This document shows, one piece after another, positions 54,072-63,053 of a DNA stretch of 64,000 nucleotides. Under the pieces are notes generated by a model, which saw only the letters and a list, made by a program, of their open reading frames with translations, was not told the DNA's origin and made no database searches. This DNA is from Sphingomonas oligophenolica (GTDB taxonomy: Bacteria > Pseudomonadota > Alphaproteobacteria > Sphingomonadales > Sphingomonadaceae). Within the stretch, counting starts at the first letter, position 1. Every line of letters starts with the position of its first letter. The DNA lies in assembly GCF_006438955.1 (NCBI RefSeq), contig NZ_RCZK01000006.1, forward strand, positions 183,193 through 247,192. Reading direction: 5' to 3'. Both the position numbers and the translations under genes were made by a program.

Positions 54072-55295
54072 CTATTGGTGATCGAGCATCCCGAGGATGC
54101 GCTTGGCGATCACGTTGTTCTGGATTTCGGTCGACCCGCCATAGATCGACACCGCCTTGCCCCACAGCCAGACCCGGGTCTGGTTGATCTCTTCGGAACT
54201 GAAACCCTCGCCTTCCCAGCCGAGCCCGTTCATCCCCATGATCTCGACCCCCAGTTCGGCGCGATCCTGCGTGATCCGCGCGCCGACGTTCTTCATGATC
54301 GAGGTCGCGGCGGATGGCCCCTGGTTCGACTTGGCGTCGAGCGCCGCGCGCCGCAGCGTCAGCGCGAACGCGCGCTGGTCCATTTCGTGACGGATGATCC
54401 GGCTGCGCAGGTCGGCATCCTTGATCCGACCGTGCTCATCGGCGCCGCGGTATTGCTTGGCGAGCGCGGTGATCCCGTTGCCCGCGTTCATCCGCGCGGC
54501 GCTGCCACCGCCGCCCGACAGGCTGTTGCGTTCGTGTTGGAGCAGACGCGTGCCGATCGTCCAGCCCTGCCCCTCCTGTCCGACCAAATTTTCCTTGGGC
54601 ACTTTCACATTGGTGAAGAACGTCTCGCAGAACGGCGAAAAGCCCGAGATGAGGTTGATCGGCCTGACCTCAACCCCCTCGGCGTGCATGTCGTCGATCA
54701 GCAGGAAACTGATCCCGGCGTGCTTCTGCGATTTGTCGGTGCGGACCAGCGCGAAGCATTTGTCCGCCCATTGCCCGCCGCTGGTCCACGTCTTCTGACC
54801 GTTGACGAGGTAATGATCGCCCTTGTCCTCGGCGAAAGTCTGGATGTTGGCGAGATCGGACCCCGCATTGGGCTCCGAATAGCCCTGGCACCAGCGCACG
54901 TTCCCCATCGCGATGTCGGGGATATATTTCTGCTTCTGCGCATCGGTGCCATATTCGAGCAGCGTCGGGCCGAACATCATCACGCCCATCCCGCCGATCG
55001 GATTGAACGCACCGGCCCTGCCCAGTTCCTCGTTCAGCACGCGCGCTTCCGCCGAGGTCAATCCGCCGCCGCCATATTGCTGCGGCCAAGTCGGGACGCC
55101 CCATCCCTTTTTACCCATCGCAGTGCGCCAAGCAGTTTCATCGGCGCTCTCGTCGGCCGGGCCCTCGATCGTCGCCATCGCGTTGCCCGCATGTTTCAGC
55201 GCGGGAGGAAAATTGGCCTCGATCCAATCACGCGCTTCATGACGGAAGGTATCGAGCGGTTTGGTCGGCGCATCGAGTTCGGCGGCGGTCGCCAT
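54072..55295 (-). CDS. Acyl-CoA dehydrogenase, large subunit type
   Basis: 407 residues with R-W-C-Q-G-Y-S-E-P-N-A-G-S-D-L and N-G-Q-K-T-W-T-S. The C-terminal block reads S-I-Y-G-G-S-T-E-I-Q, so the Glu present in the other large ACAD (36969) is Tyr here; the catalytic base may lie elsewhere or in the partner chain. 77 bases separate it from the small ACAD downstream. Confidence 0.92.
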   Translation of the reverse strand: MATAAELDAPTKPLDTFRHEARDWIEANFPPALKHAGNAMATIEGPADESADETAWRTAMGKKGWGVPTWPQQYGGGGLTSAEARVLNEELGRAGAFNPIGGMGVMMFGPTLLEYGTDAQKQKYIPDIAMGNVRWCQGYSEPNAGSDLANIQTFAEDKGDHYLVNGQKTWTSGGQWADKCFALVRTDKSQKHAGISFLLIDDMHAEGVEVRPINLISGFSPFCETFFTNVKVPKENLVGQEGQGWTIGTRLLQHERNSLSGGGGSAARMNAGNGITALAKQYRGADEHGRIKDADLRSRIIRHEMDQRAFALTLRRAALDAKSNQGPSAATSIMKNVGARITQDRAELGVEIMGMNGLGWEGEGFSSEEINQTRVWLWGKAVSIYGGSTEIQNNVIAKRILGMLDHQ

Positions 55296-55428
55296 GGGGG
55301 GTTCTCCTGCAATCTCGAATCTGAATTTCCGGTATGGCTACCAGCCTTGCCACGATTCGGCCGCGCTGCAAAGGGCCGCTCGCGATCCGGTTGGCCTGGA
55401 TCGGTTGGTGGGTGAACGGGACCGGCCG

Positions 55429-56229
55429 CTAGTGCTCATGCCCCGGTCGCCGCGACATGCCGACGTCGAGGTGCGACCCCGCGTCGAGCACGAGAATCTC
55501 GCCCGTGATCACGCGACTGACCGGATCGAGCAGCATCTCGATCGGCGCCGCGATGTCGTCGGGGCTGGTCGCGAACCCCATCGGCACCCGGCTCGCGATC
55601 CGCTCGTTGAGCTTGGCGAAGCCTTCCTCTCCCAATCGCTTTTCGAACCAGCCGGTGCCGACATAGCCCGGCGCGACCGCATTGACCCGGATCGCGGGTG
55701 CCAGCACCCGGGCGAGGCTCTTGGTCATCGTCGCGAGCGCACCCTTCGACACGGCGTAGGCGACCGACGATCCGATCCCGAATTCGCCCGCGACGCTCGC
55801 GACGTTGACGACCGCGCCCATGTCGCTCGCGCGCAATGCGTCGGCGCAGCCACGGATCATCTGGAACGGCGCGATCGTGTTGAGTCGATAGATGTCGATG
55901 AAATCCTCGGCGTCGAGCGCGTCGAGATCCTCGTGATTGGCGAATTTGGTGCGCCCGGCATTGTTGACTAGGAAATCGATCCGTCCGAACGCCTCGGCCG
56001 CTGTCTTCGCCAGCGCGCGGCACGCCGAATCCTCGACGATGTCCGCCTGTACCGCGATCGCGCCCTGTCCGACCTCGGCGGCGAGCGCTTCGGCATCGTC
56101 CTTGCTCGATGCGTAGTTGATCACGCAATGCACGCCCCGCGCGGCGAGCCTGCGCACTACCGCGGCGCCGATCCCGGTGCCGCCGCCGGTGACGATGGCG
56201 ACCGCGCCGGTCATCCGGTCCACGGTCAT
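55429..56229 (-). CDS. SDR family oxidoreductase
   Basis: 266-residue short-chain dehydrogenase. T-G-G-G-T-G-I-G near residue 14, N-Y-A-S-S (NADP-type) after beta 2, N-N-A-G-R near 90, catalytic Y-A-V-S-K-G-A. It is similar to 3-oxoacyl reductases. Its ATG overlaps the stop of the GST gene (ATGA), so GST-SDR are coupled. The C-terminus is extended by about ten residues ending H-E-H. Confidence 0.9.
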   Translation of the reverse strand: MTVDRMTGAVAIVTGGGTGIGAAVVRRLAARGVHCVINYASSKDDAEALAAEVGQGAIAVQADIVEDSACRALAKTAAEAFGRIDFLVNNAGRTKFANHEDLDALDAEDFIDIYRLNTIAPFQMIRGCADALRASDMGAVVNVASVAGEFGIGSSVAYAVSKGALATMTKSLARVLAPAIRVNAVAPGYVGTGWFEKRLGEEGFAKLNERIASRVPMGFATSPDDIAAPIEMLLDPVSRVITGEILVLDAGSHLDVGMSRRPGHEH

Positions 56230-56840
56230 GACTGCGCGCTCGGACGGGCGGTGGCGCGATCATGCCACGCCTTCAGGTGCGGCGCGCCGTCGGGCATCGG
56301 AACGCCGACGAAGGCGGCGAAGTCGATCGTCGTCAGCAGCACGATGTCGGCGATGGTGTAGCGTTCGCCATCCAGCCAGTTGCGGTGGTCGAGCGCAGCA
56401 TCGAATTCGCGCATCGCCGCGACGACACGCGGGCGCTGGCTCTCGCCGAAATCCTTGTACTGATGCGCGACGACGCGCGCCGTGTACGGATGGGTGTGGA
56501 CCCACACCATCGCGAGTGGCGTCATCAGCCGCAATTCGATCCGGCGGGTCCACATATCGACCGCCGCGATATTCTGCGCGCCGAACCCGAATAGCGGGGG
56601 ATCGGGGTGCAGCGCTTCGAAATACCGACAGATCGCGACGCTTTCGGTCAGCACGCTCTGGTCGTCGAGCGCGAGCGCGGGAGTCTGCCCCAGCGGATTG
56701 ACCGCGAGGTACGCATCGCCCTTGTGCTCGCCCGCGGGGATCGAGACCTGCGCCATCGGCACGCGGATTCCTTTTTCGGCGAGGAAGATGCGCACCCGGC
56801 GCGGATTGGGTGCGGGCATCGCACTATCGTAGAACAGCAT
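56226..56840 (-). CDS. Glutathione S-transferase
   Basis: 204-residue cytosolic GST. The N-terminal thioredoxin-like domain has Y-D-S-A-M-P-A-P-N-P-R-R-V-R and the cis-Pro/glutathione motif L-T-E-S-V-A-I-C-R-Y; the helical C-terminal domain has Y-T-I-A-D-I-V (N-cap box). It may conjugate or cleave an electrophilic intermediate; a detoxification role for enoyl-CoA products is possible. First gene of the minus operon, divergent from the ligase at 56914. Confidence 0.9.
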   Translation of the reverse strand: MLFYDSAMPAPNPRRVRIFLAEKGIRVPMAQVSIPAGEHKGDAYLAVNPLGQTPALALDDQSVLTESVAICRYFEALHPDPPLFGFGAQNIAAVDMWTRRIELRLMTPLAMVWVHTHPYTARVVAHQYKDFGESQRPRVVAAMREFDAALDHRNWLDGERYTIADIVLLTTIDFAAFVGVPMPDGAPHLKAWHDRATARPSAQS

Positions 56841-56913
56841 CGGGCTCTCCGCCTTTTGGTTTTTCGAATGTTGCGTATGGCATTCGCCGGGACGTTCGCC
56901 TAGCGCTGTCGGC

Positions 56914-58449
56914 ATGACGACCGCCACCGATATGCTCGCGCGCGATTTCGCGACCCTGCCCGACCTGATCGCCACCCACGCCCGCGACCTCGGCGCGAAA
57001 ACCGCGGTTGCGGACGAGGACGGTAGCATCAGCTATGCCGATCTCGACGCCGCGATGGACCGTATCGCCGCGGCGCTACAGCGCGACGGAATCGCGCCCG
57101 GCGCGGCGATTGCCATCGTCGCGGCGCCATCGATCGACTATGCCATCGTCTTTCTCGGGGCGTTGCGCGCGGGGGGCGTCGCCGCGCCGATCGCACCCTC
57201 GGCGACGCCCGCGTCGATCGCCGCGATTATCGCGGATTGCGGCGCGCCGATCGTGTTCGTCGACGCCGCCAATGCCGCCGCGCTGGCCGGACAGGACATC
57301 GCGGCGCGTATCGTCGAATTCGACCGGACCTTCGCCGACTGGATCGCCCCAGAAGGCGCGACCCCGGCGGCGGTCGCGATCGATCCCGCGGACGGCTTCA
57401 ACATCATTTACAGCTCGGGCACCACCGGCACCCCCAAGGGAATCATCCAGAGCCACGCGATGCGCTGGTCGCACATATCGCGCAACGCCGCGGCGGGGTT
57501 CGGCGAGGCGGTGACGATGATCGCAACCCCGCTCTATTCGAACACGACGCTAGTCAGCTTCCTGCCGACCTTGGGGTGGGGCGGCACCGTGGTGCTGATG
57601 AAGAAATTCGATGCGCACCGCTATCTGGCGCTCGCAGAGCGCCATCGCGCGACGCACACGATGCTCGTCCCCGTGCAATATCAACGGATCATGGCACTCG
57701 CCGATTTCGACACATTCGCCCTGTCGAGCTTCCGCCTCAAGACCAGCACCAGCGCACCGTTTTCGGCGGCGCTCAAGGCGGATGTGCTAAAGCGCTGGCC
57801 CGGCGTGCTGATCGAATATTACGGCATGACCGAAGGCGGCGCGTCGACCGGGCTCAACGCCACCGAACACCCGGACAAGCTCCACACCGTCGGCGTGCCG
57901 TTGCCCGGGCACGAGATGCGGCTGATCGACGACGATGGCAACGAGGTCACACCCGGCGAAATGGGCGAGGTCGTCGGGCGGGGACCGACGATGATGACGG
58001 GCTATCATGGCCGCGCGGAGGCGACCCGTGACGCCGAATGGCACGACGCCGACGGCAACCGCTATATCCGTCATGGAGACGTCGGGCGGTTCGACGACGA
58101 TGGCTTCCTGATCCTGATGGACCGCAAGAAGGATCTGATCATCTCGGGCGGGTTCAACATCTACCCCACCGATCTCGAATCGGTCCTGGCAGGGCATGAG
58201 GCGGTCGGCGATTGCGCGGTCGTGGGGGTACCGAGCGAAGCATGGGGCGAGACCCCGGCCGGCTTCTACGTGGTCCGCCCCGGCTTCGAACATGAAGATG
58301 CCGGCGCGATCATGGCGTGGGCCAACGCGCGGCTGGGCAAGACTCAGCGGCTGGCGCAGCTCCACCGCATCGACGAGATGCCGCGCAGCGCGATCGGCAA
58401 GATCCTCAAACGCGAACTGCGCGATTCGCTGGCAGGAATGGTGGCATGA
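56914..58449 (+). CDS. AMP-dependent acyl-CoA ligase
   Basis: 511 residues. Y-S-S-G-T-T-G-T-P-K-G, Y-G-M-T-E-G-G, H-G-D-V-G-R-F, D-R-K-K-D-L-I-I-S-G-G-F-N-I-Y, catalytic Lys in I-G-K-I-L-K. It is the third ligase of the region, similar in plan to 4-coumarate/cyclohexanecarboxylate-type ligases. The stop overlaps the ATG of the thioesterase gene. The pair is divergent from GST-SDR-ACAD-ACAD, which suggests one pathway. Confidence 0.92.
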   Translation: MTTATDMLARDFATLPDLIATHARDLGAKTAVADEDGSISYADLDAAMDRIAAALQRDGIAPGAAIAIVAAPSIDYAIVFLGALRAGGVAAPIAPSATPASIAAIIADCGAPIVFVDAANAAALAGQDIAARIVEFDRTFADWIAPEGATPAAVAIDPADGFNIIYSSGTTGTPKGIIQSHAMRWSHISRNAAAGFGEAVTMIATPLYSNTTLVSFLPTLGWGGTVVLMKKFDAHRYLALAERHRATHTMLVPVQYQRIMALADFDTFALSSFRLKTSTSAPFSAALKADVLKRWPGVLIEYYGMTEGGASTGLNATEHPDKLHTVGVPLPGHEMRLIDDDGNEVTPGEMGEVVGRGPTMMTGYHGRAEATRDAEWHDADGNRYIRHGDVGRFDDDGFLILMDRKKDLIISGGFNIYPTDLESVLAGHEAVGDCAVVGVPSEAWGETPAGFYVVRPGFEHEDAGAIMAWANARLGKTQRLAQLHRIDEMPRSAIGKILKRELRDSLAGMVA

Positions 58450-59219
58450 CCAGCCTCAAAGCCGCCCTCGATGCGCTCGAACCGATCGACGGCGGATGGC
58501 GCGGATCGATCCCCGACGGCTGGCTTCAGGGGCGCACGGCCTATGGCGGATTGTCGACCGCGCTCGCGCTTCATGCTGCGCAGCATTCCGACGCGGATCT
58601 GCCCCCGCTGCGGTCGGCGCAAGTCGCGTTCATCGGGCCGCTGTCAGGCGACGTCACGATCCGCGCGACGCGGCTGCGGCGCGGGCGCAATGCCGCCTGG
58701 GTCCAGGCCGATGTCGCAAGCGAGGCAGGGCTCGGGCTGCGCGCGACGTTCGTCTTCATGGGCGCGGTGGCGTCCGCGGTCGATCATCAGGTCGGCGCGG
58801 CACCCGATTTTCCGCCGCCTGCCCCGGACACGAAGATCTATAACGGTTTCCCCGGCGTCTCCTTCACCCGCAATTTCGACTTGCTCGACCGACGCGACGA
58901 GCTCGGCCCGACCGAATGGCTCCGCTGGGTCCGTCTGTCCGACCGCGACGGGCTCGATCGGATGGTCGAGCTGGTCGCGATTGCCGACTGCCTGCCCCCT
59001 GCCGCGCTGAAGCTCGTTGGCGGCCCCGCCCCCGTCAGCTCGATGACGTGGCAGCTCAACCTGCTCGGCCCAGCGCCGGTCACGACCGACGGCTGGTGGC
59101 TGCTGCGCGCCGCCACCGACTATGCCAAGGATGGCAGCTCCAGCCAGACGATGGCGATCTGGAATACCGATGGCACGCCGATCGCGGAGCAGATTCAGAG
59201 CGTCGCGATCTTCGCCTGA
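58446..59219 (+). CDS. Acyl-CoA thioesterase-like (hotdog) protein
   Basis: 257-residue thioesterase-superfamily protein with two hotdog halves. Y-G-G-L-S-T-A-L-A-L lies in the first half (central helix), A-T-F-V-F-M-G closes it, and S-S-M-T-W-Q-L-N-L-L is in the second. It is less like TesB than the enzyme at 39462. It may hydrolyse the CoA thioester made by the ligase it overlaps, or act on a product. ATG 58446 overlaps the ligase stop (ATGA). Confidence 0.82.
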   Translation: MTSLKAALDALEPIDGGWRGSIPDGWLQGRTAYGGLSTALALHAAQHSDADLPPLRSAQVAFIGPLSGDVTIRATRLRRGRNAAWVQADVASEAGLGLRATFVFMGAVASAVDHQVGAAPDFPPPAPDTKIYNGFPGVSFTRNFDLLDRRDELGPTEWLRWVRLSDRDGLDRMVELVAIADCLPPAALKLVGGPAPVSSMTWQLNLLGPAPVTTDGWWLLRAATDYAKDGSSSQTMAIWNTDGTPIAEQIQSVAIFA

Positions 59220-59224
59220 CCGTC

Positions 59225-59242
59225 TGCGACATGTTGCGACAT
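59225..59242 (+). promoter_or_regulatory. 10-bp-spaced direct repeat upstream of EF-hand gene
   Basis: TGCGACAT at 59225-59232 and 59235-59242, exactly one helical turn apart, about 95 bases before the ATG. OmpR/PhoB-type regulators bind such repeats, and one is encoded 0.7 kb downstream. Confidence 0.45.
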
Positions 59243-59336
59243 TTCTGTGCGTGGCTGACATAGATCGGCGACAGCGCGCGGTCATAACCGTCATCGTCCG
59301 GTCGGGATGTCCCCTGCCGTCACGGAGACTGTTTCC

Positions 59337-59885
59337 ATGCGTAAGACCATTTTGATCCTGTCGCTTGCCGCCTCCGCGCTCGGCGCTACGGCGTGCAGCG
59401 CGCAGGCGACCCAGACCAACCAGACCAACCAGGCCGATACCGCCGAGCACGGCCATGGCCATCGCGGCGCGATGATGATGCGCGCCGATACCAACCGCGA
59501 CGGCGTCATCACCCGCGCCGAGGCGATCGCCGCAGCCGATGCGCGCCTCGATAAGCTCGACACCAACCATGATGGAACGGTCACCGCCGACGAGATGGCA
59601 GCGCGACGCGCTGCGATGCGCGAACGGATGGCGGCGCGCGGCATGACCCTGCCCGACGGCGCGACGCGGGGCATGGGTCGTCACCGCGATCGCGATGGTG
59701 ATGGCATCATGACCAAAGCGGAGGCGGAGGCGCACGCCGCCACCCGCTTCGACCGGATGGACGCCAACCACGACGGCAAGCTCGACAAGACCGAACTCGC
59801 CAACCTCAGGGAAATGCGCCACCTTCGCCACGACAAGATGCGCGGCGGCGACATGCCCCCGCCGCAACCCACCGACAATCAGTGA
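59337..59885 (+). CDS. EF-hand calcium-binding protein, exported
   Basis: 182 residues with an N-terminal signal (about 1-20) that ends in A-T-A-C, a possible lipoprotein site. Four EF-hand-like loops follow: D-T-N-R-D-G-V-I-T, D-T-N-H-D-G-T-V-T, D-R-D-G-D-G-I-M-T, D-A-N-H-D-G-K-L-D. It is His/Met-rich between and after loops, so metal binding beyond calcium is possible. It probably lies in the periplasm or on the outer membrane. A strong hairpin separates it from the two-component genes that follow. Confidence 0.9.
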   Translation: MRKTILILSLAASALGATACSAQATQTNQTNQADTAEHGHGHRGAMMMRADTNRDGVITRAEAIAAADARLDKLDTNHDGTVTADEMAARRAAMRERMAARGMTLPDGATRGMGRHRDRDGDGIMTKAEAEAHAATRFDRMDANHDGKLDKTELANLREMRHLRHDKMRGGDMPPPQPTDNQ

Positions 59886-59892
59886 CCGCCAC

Positions 59893-59922
59893 GCCGGGCG
59901 GGATACCCCTACCCCGCCCGGC
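59893..59922 (+). terminator. Hairpin between EF-hand and response-regulator genes
   Basis: GCCGGGCGGG (59893-59902) and CCCGCCCGGC (59913-59922), perfect 10-bp arms, 8 bases after the EF-hand stop and followed by CTCTTCTC rather than a pure T tract. A terminator or attenuator. Confidence 0.55.
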
Positions 59923-59951
59923 ACCCCCGCCTCTTCTCACCAGGCCCCGCC

Positions 59952-60689
59952 ATGCTACAGCCAGACGCCATGGGAGATCAGCCGCACCTGCTGCTCGTCG
60001 ACGACGAGCGTTCGATCCGCGAGCCGCTGGCGCAGTATCTGACCAAACAGGGTTTTCGCATCACCCAGGCGGGCGACGCCGAAAGCGCGCGGACGCGGCT
60101 CGCCGCCTATGCGATCGACCTCGCCATCGTCGACATCATGATGCCCGGCGAAGACGGCCTCAGCCTGTGCCGCCACATCGCCGCGACCAGCGACACTCCG
60201 GTGATCTTGCTCACCGCCAAAGCGGAGGAGACCGACCGGATCGTCGGGCTCGAAATGGGCGCCGACGATTATGTCGTGAAGCCGTTTTCGCCGCGCGAAC
60301 TTGCCACCCGCGTCAAGGTGGTGCTGCGCCGCCTGACCGCGGGCGGCGCGCGCCAGCATGCGCCCGAAAGCGGCAGCTACGCCTTTGCGGGCTGGGTCCT
60401 CAAGACCGGCGAGCGCGCGCTGATCGATCGCGACGGCGTGTCGGTGCCGCTGTCGAGCGGCGAGTATAATTTGCTGCTCGCGCTGGTGACCAGGCCCCGC
60501 CAGGTGCTGACGCGCGATCAACTGCTCGACCTGACCCAGGGACGCGAGGCCGCGGCGTTCGATCGCGCAATCGACAACCAGGTCAGCCGCCTGCGCAAGA
60601 AGATCGAACTCGACGTCCGCAACCCCGATATCATCAAGACCGTCTGGGGCGGCGGCTATACGCTGGCCGCCGAAGTGACGCGCTTGTGA
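59952..60689 (+). CDS. OmpR-family response regulator
   Basis: 245 residues. Receiver domain: V-D-D-E acidic pair near residue 17, phosphoacceptor Asp in A-I-V-D-I-M-M-P, Lys in V-V-K-P-F-S-P. The C-terminal winged HTH has V-P-L-S-S-G-E-Y and V-S-R-L-R-K-K-I-E. ATG 59952 or 59970 (M-G-D-Q). It is followed after 24 bases by its kinase. A direct repeat upstream of the EF-hand gene is a candidate target. Confidence 0.94.
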   Translation: MLQPDAMGDQPHLLLVDDERSIREPLAQYLTKQGFRITQAGDAESARTRLAAYAIDLAIVDIMMPGEDGLSLCRHIAATSDTPVILLTAKAEETDRIVGLEMGADDYVVKPFSPRELATRVKVVLRRLTAGGARQHAPESGSYAFAGWVLKTGERALIDRDGVSVPLSSGEYNLLLALVTRPRQVLTRDQLLDLTQGREAAAFDRAIDNQVSRLRKKIELDVRNPDIIKTVWGGGYTLAAEVTRL

Positions 60690-60713
60690 GCTTCGCCCCA
60701 TGAGCGTCGTACC

Positions 60714-62066
60714 GTGAGGCTCTGGCCGCGCAGCCTCGCGGGACAGATGGCGCTGCTCGTCGCGCTCGCGCTGTTCGTCGCGCAGGCGATCAATTTCGGG
60801 CTGCTGCTCCGCGAACGCCGCGCGTTCCTGCTCGAACAGGTGACCGGCCCCGCGATCACCCGCGTCATCGACGCGATCGAGCGCACCGCGCAGGGCCGCG
60901 GGCCGGTGGCCGACCGCGGCCGCGTCCGCCGCCTCCCCGTCAACCCGGTGACGCCAGCGATGCGCGCGCAACCGTCGATCGAGGCGGCGCTGCGCGAGGG
61001 GCTCGTTGACAGCGGCGTCGCGGTCGGGCGGATCGCCGCCGGCGTCCATCCGATGGACCCGCGCCACCGGCCGTTTCGTGGCCTGCGCGGTCGTCGTGCG
61101 GAACGGTTCGCGCGGGTGACCGACGAGCTGCTGATCGCGGTCGAACAGCCGGGGCAAGGTTGGCTGGTCGTCCGCTCGCCATGGCCGCGCCGCGACCTGT
61201 CGCTGATCTGGCGGCTGATCGGCCAAACGCTGATCCTCTACGGCATCGTGCTCCTCCCGGTATTGTGGATCGGGCGGCGCATCTCGCGACCCCTCGCCGA
61301 ATTGACGCTGGCCGCCGAACGCTTCGGTCCGGGCGATGGCGGCGAGCCCGTTTCTGAAAGCGGCCCGCACGACGTCGTCCGGCTGATCGCGGCATACAAC
61401 GCGCTGCGGCTGCGCGTCGTCGCGATGCTCGACGAAAAGGACCGCATGCTCGGCGCGATCGGGCACGACCTCCGGACTCCGCTCGCGGCGCTGCGCGTCC
61501 GGATCGAATCGGTGGAGGACGAGACCGACCGCGCCCGGATGGCGGACACGATCGCGGAGATGAACCGGACGCTCGACGACATCCTGTCGCTCGCCCGGCT
61601 GGGCCGCCCGAGCGAGGCGCTGATCGAGACAGACCTTGCCGCGCTGGTCGACGCGGTGGTCGAGGATTTCCGCGATCTCGATGCCGATGTCACCTTCGTC
61701 GATGGCGAACGATTGCCGATCCGGCTGCGCCCGTCACTCATGCGGCGCGCGGTGCGCAACCTGATCGAAAACGCGATCAAATATGGCAAATCGGCGGTGG
61801 TACAGGTCACGTCGTTCGCGGACCGGATCGAAATCAGCGTGACCGATCGGGGTCCGGGAATTCCCGAAGACAAGATGGCGGCGGTGTTCGACGCGTTCAC
61901 CCGGCTGGAGACATCGCGCAATCGAGAGACCGGCGGAATCGGCCTCGGGCTGGCACTCGCGCGCGCGATCGTTCGGGAAGCCGGGGGCGACGTTCATCTC
62001 GCCAACGCGCCCGCTGGCGGACTGATCGCGACGATCACGCTCCCGCGCGCGCGCCAGTCAGGTTAA
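60714..62066 (+). CDS. Sensor histidine kinase
   Basis: 450-residue inner-membrane kinase. Two membrane helices (about 8-30 and 165-185) bracket a periplasmic, very Arg-rich domain. Then come HAMP (R-R-I-S-R-P-L-A-E-L), phosphoacceptor in G-H-D-L-R-T-P-L-A-A-L, N box N-L-I-E-N-A-I-K-Y, and G-G-I-G-L-G-L-A-L-A. The GTG start at 60714 gives the first helix. The periplasmic domain has many Arg/His, suiting an anionic or metal signal. Partner of the regulator upstream. Confidence 0.93.
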   Translation: MRLWPRSLAGQMALLVALALFVAQAINFGLLLRERRAFLLEQVTGPAITRVIDAIERTAQGRGPVADRGRVRRLPVNPVTPAMRAQPSIEAALREGLVDSGVAVGRIAAGVHPMDPRHRPFRGLRGRRAERFARVTDELLIAVEQPGQGWLVVRSPWPRRDLSLIWRLIGQTLILYGIVLLPVLWIGRRISRPLAELTLAAERFGPGDGGEPVSESGPHDVVRLIAAYNALRLRVVAMLDEKDRMLGAIGHDLRTPLAALRVRIESVEDETDRARMADTIAEMNRTLDDILSLARLGRPSEALIETDLAALVDAVVEDFRDLDADVTFVDGERLPIRLRPSLMRRAVRNLIENAIKYGKSAVVQVTSFADRIEISVTDRGPGIPEDKMAAVFDAFTRLETSRNRETGGIGLGLALARAIVREAGGDVHLANAPAGGLIATITLPRARQSG

Positions 62067-62257
62067 TCGGCGCGCCGTCCGCGCTGTCGGGCCGCCTGTT
62101 CCCCCGCCGCGATCAGCCGCCGCCCGGTTTCGATCGCCGCGTCGCTGGTCATCGCGATCGCGACGCCGTCGGGACCATCGAGCATCACCGTCCCGGATTC
62201 GGCGACGGCGACACCCGGCATCGTCTCGGGCACGATCGGCTTGATAGGGTCGGACAC
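62063..62257 (-). CDS. Small hypothetical protein (64 aa)
   Basis: 64 residues from GTG 62257. There is no recognised domain; the middle V-M-L-D-G-P-D-G-V-A-I-A-M-T looks like a beta hairpin and the C-terminus is an Arg-rich helix. It follows the Crp/Fnr gene by one base on the minus strand, so it is probably co-translated, and its stop overlaps the end of the convergent kinase gene. Confidence 0.6.
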   Translation of the reverse strand: MSDPIKPIVPETMPGVAVAESGTVMLDGPDGVAIAMTSDAAIETGRRLIAAGEQAARQRGRRAD

Positions 62258-62258
62258 G

Positions 62259-63053
62259 TCAGCGCTCCTGTGCCGCGGGGGGGTCACCGTACAGATAATC
62301 GGGGTCGAATTCGGCGAGCCGCGCCAGCCGCACCGGGTCGGCGATCTCCACCGCCCCATGGCGAAACGACATCAACCCATCCTCGCGCAACCGCCGCAGC
62401 GTGCGATTGACGTGGACGCCGGTGAGCCCGGTGGCCTCCGCCAGGTCCGCTTGCGTCAGCGGGAGCGTGAACCGATGATCCTCGGACAGCCCCACCATCG
62501 CCAGACGAGCGTCGATTTCGCAGAAGAAATGCGCGACGCGGCCCACCGCCCCCAGCCGACCCAGCCGGAATATCCACTCGCGATGCATCGCGGCGTCGAG
62601 CAACGTGGAGTACCAGAGCATGCGCGTCAGATGCGGGCTGTCCGTGCCAATCCGCGCCAGCGTCTCATGCTCGTAGGTGCCGATCTCGACGGGTCCCAAC
62701 GAGGCGACATCATGATCGAGCCGCTTCATCGGAAACGCATGAAGATCGACGAAATCGCCCGGGACATGGAGCGCGACCAACTGCCGGTGGCCCTCGCGAT
62801 CATCCATGTATCGGCAGATGTAGCCCGAGATCAGATAGGTGCTGACATTGATGTATTCGCCGCGCCGAACGATCGCCGTGCGCGGGTCCACCGTGCGAGT
62901 CCTGCTCATGGCCGAATCCAGCGTGACCAATTCAGCTCGAGACATGCGATCTCGCCCGCGGCCAGCCAGGAACCGATAAGTGATCAGGTCGGTCTCGGCT
63001 GTTCCGGCGCCACCCTGACCGCCCGACAGCGATGCAACGACATTCCCGCTCAT
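62259..63053 (-). CDS. Crp/Fnr family transcriptional regulator
   Basis: 264 residues. The cyclic-nucleotide-binding-like domain has I-V-R-R-G-E-Y, later V-P-G-D-F-V-D-L-H-A. The HTH is L-T-Q-A-D-L-A-E-A-T-G-L-T-G-V-H-V-N-R. It is closely related to the regulator at 18824: same D-F-x-D-L-H-A and V-H-x-N-R recognition helix, so the two may share sites. No Cys cluster. The start at ATG 63053 gives about 25 extra residues before the family N-terminus; a later start is possible. Confidence 0.9.
   Translation of the reverse strand: MSGNVVASLSGGQGGAGTAETDLITYRFLAGRGRDRMSRAELVTLDSAMSRTRTVDPRTAIVRRGEYINVSTYLISGYICRYMDDREGHRQLVALHVPGDFVDLHAFPMKRLDHDVASLGPVEIGTYEHETLARIGTDSPHLTRMLWYSTLLDAAMHREWIFRLGRLGAVGRVAHFFCEIDARLAMVGLSEDHRFTLPLTQADLAEATGLTGVHVNRTLRRLREDGLMSFRHGAVEIADPVRLARLAEFDPDYLYGDPPAAQER

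Noticed and set aside
32071..59219. A complete steroid degradation cluster
   Set aside because: The ACAD pairs hint at bulky substrates, but no ketosteroid dehydrogenase, ring-cleavage enzyme or thiolase is encoded in the window.
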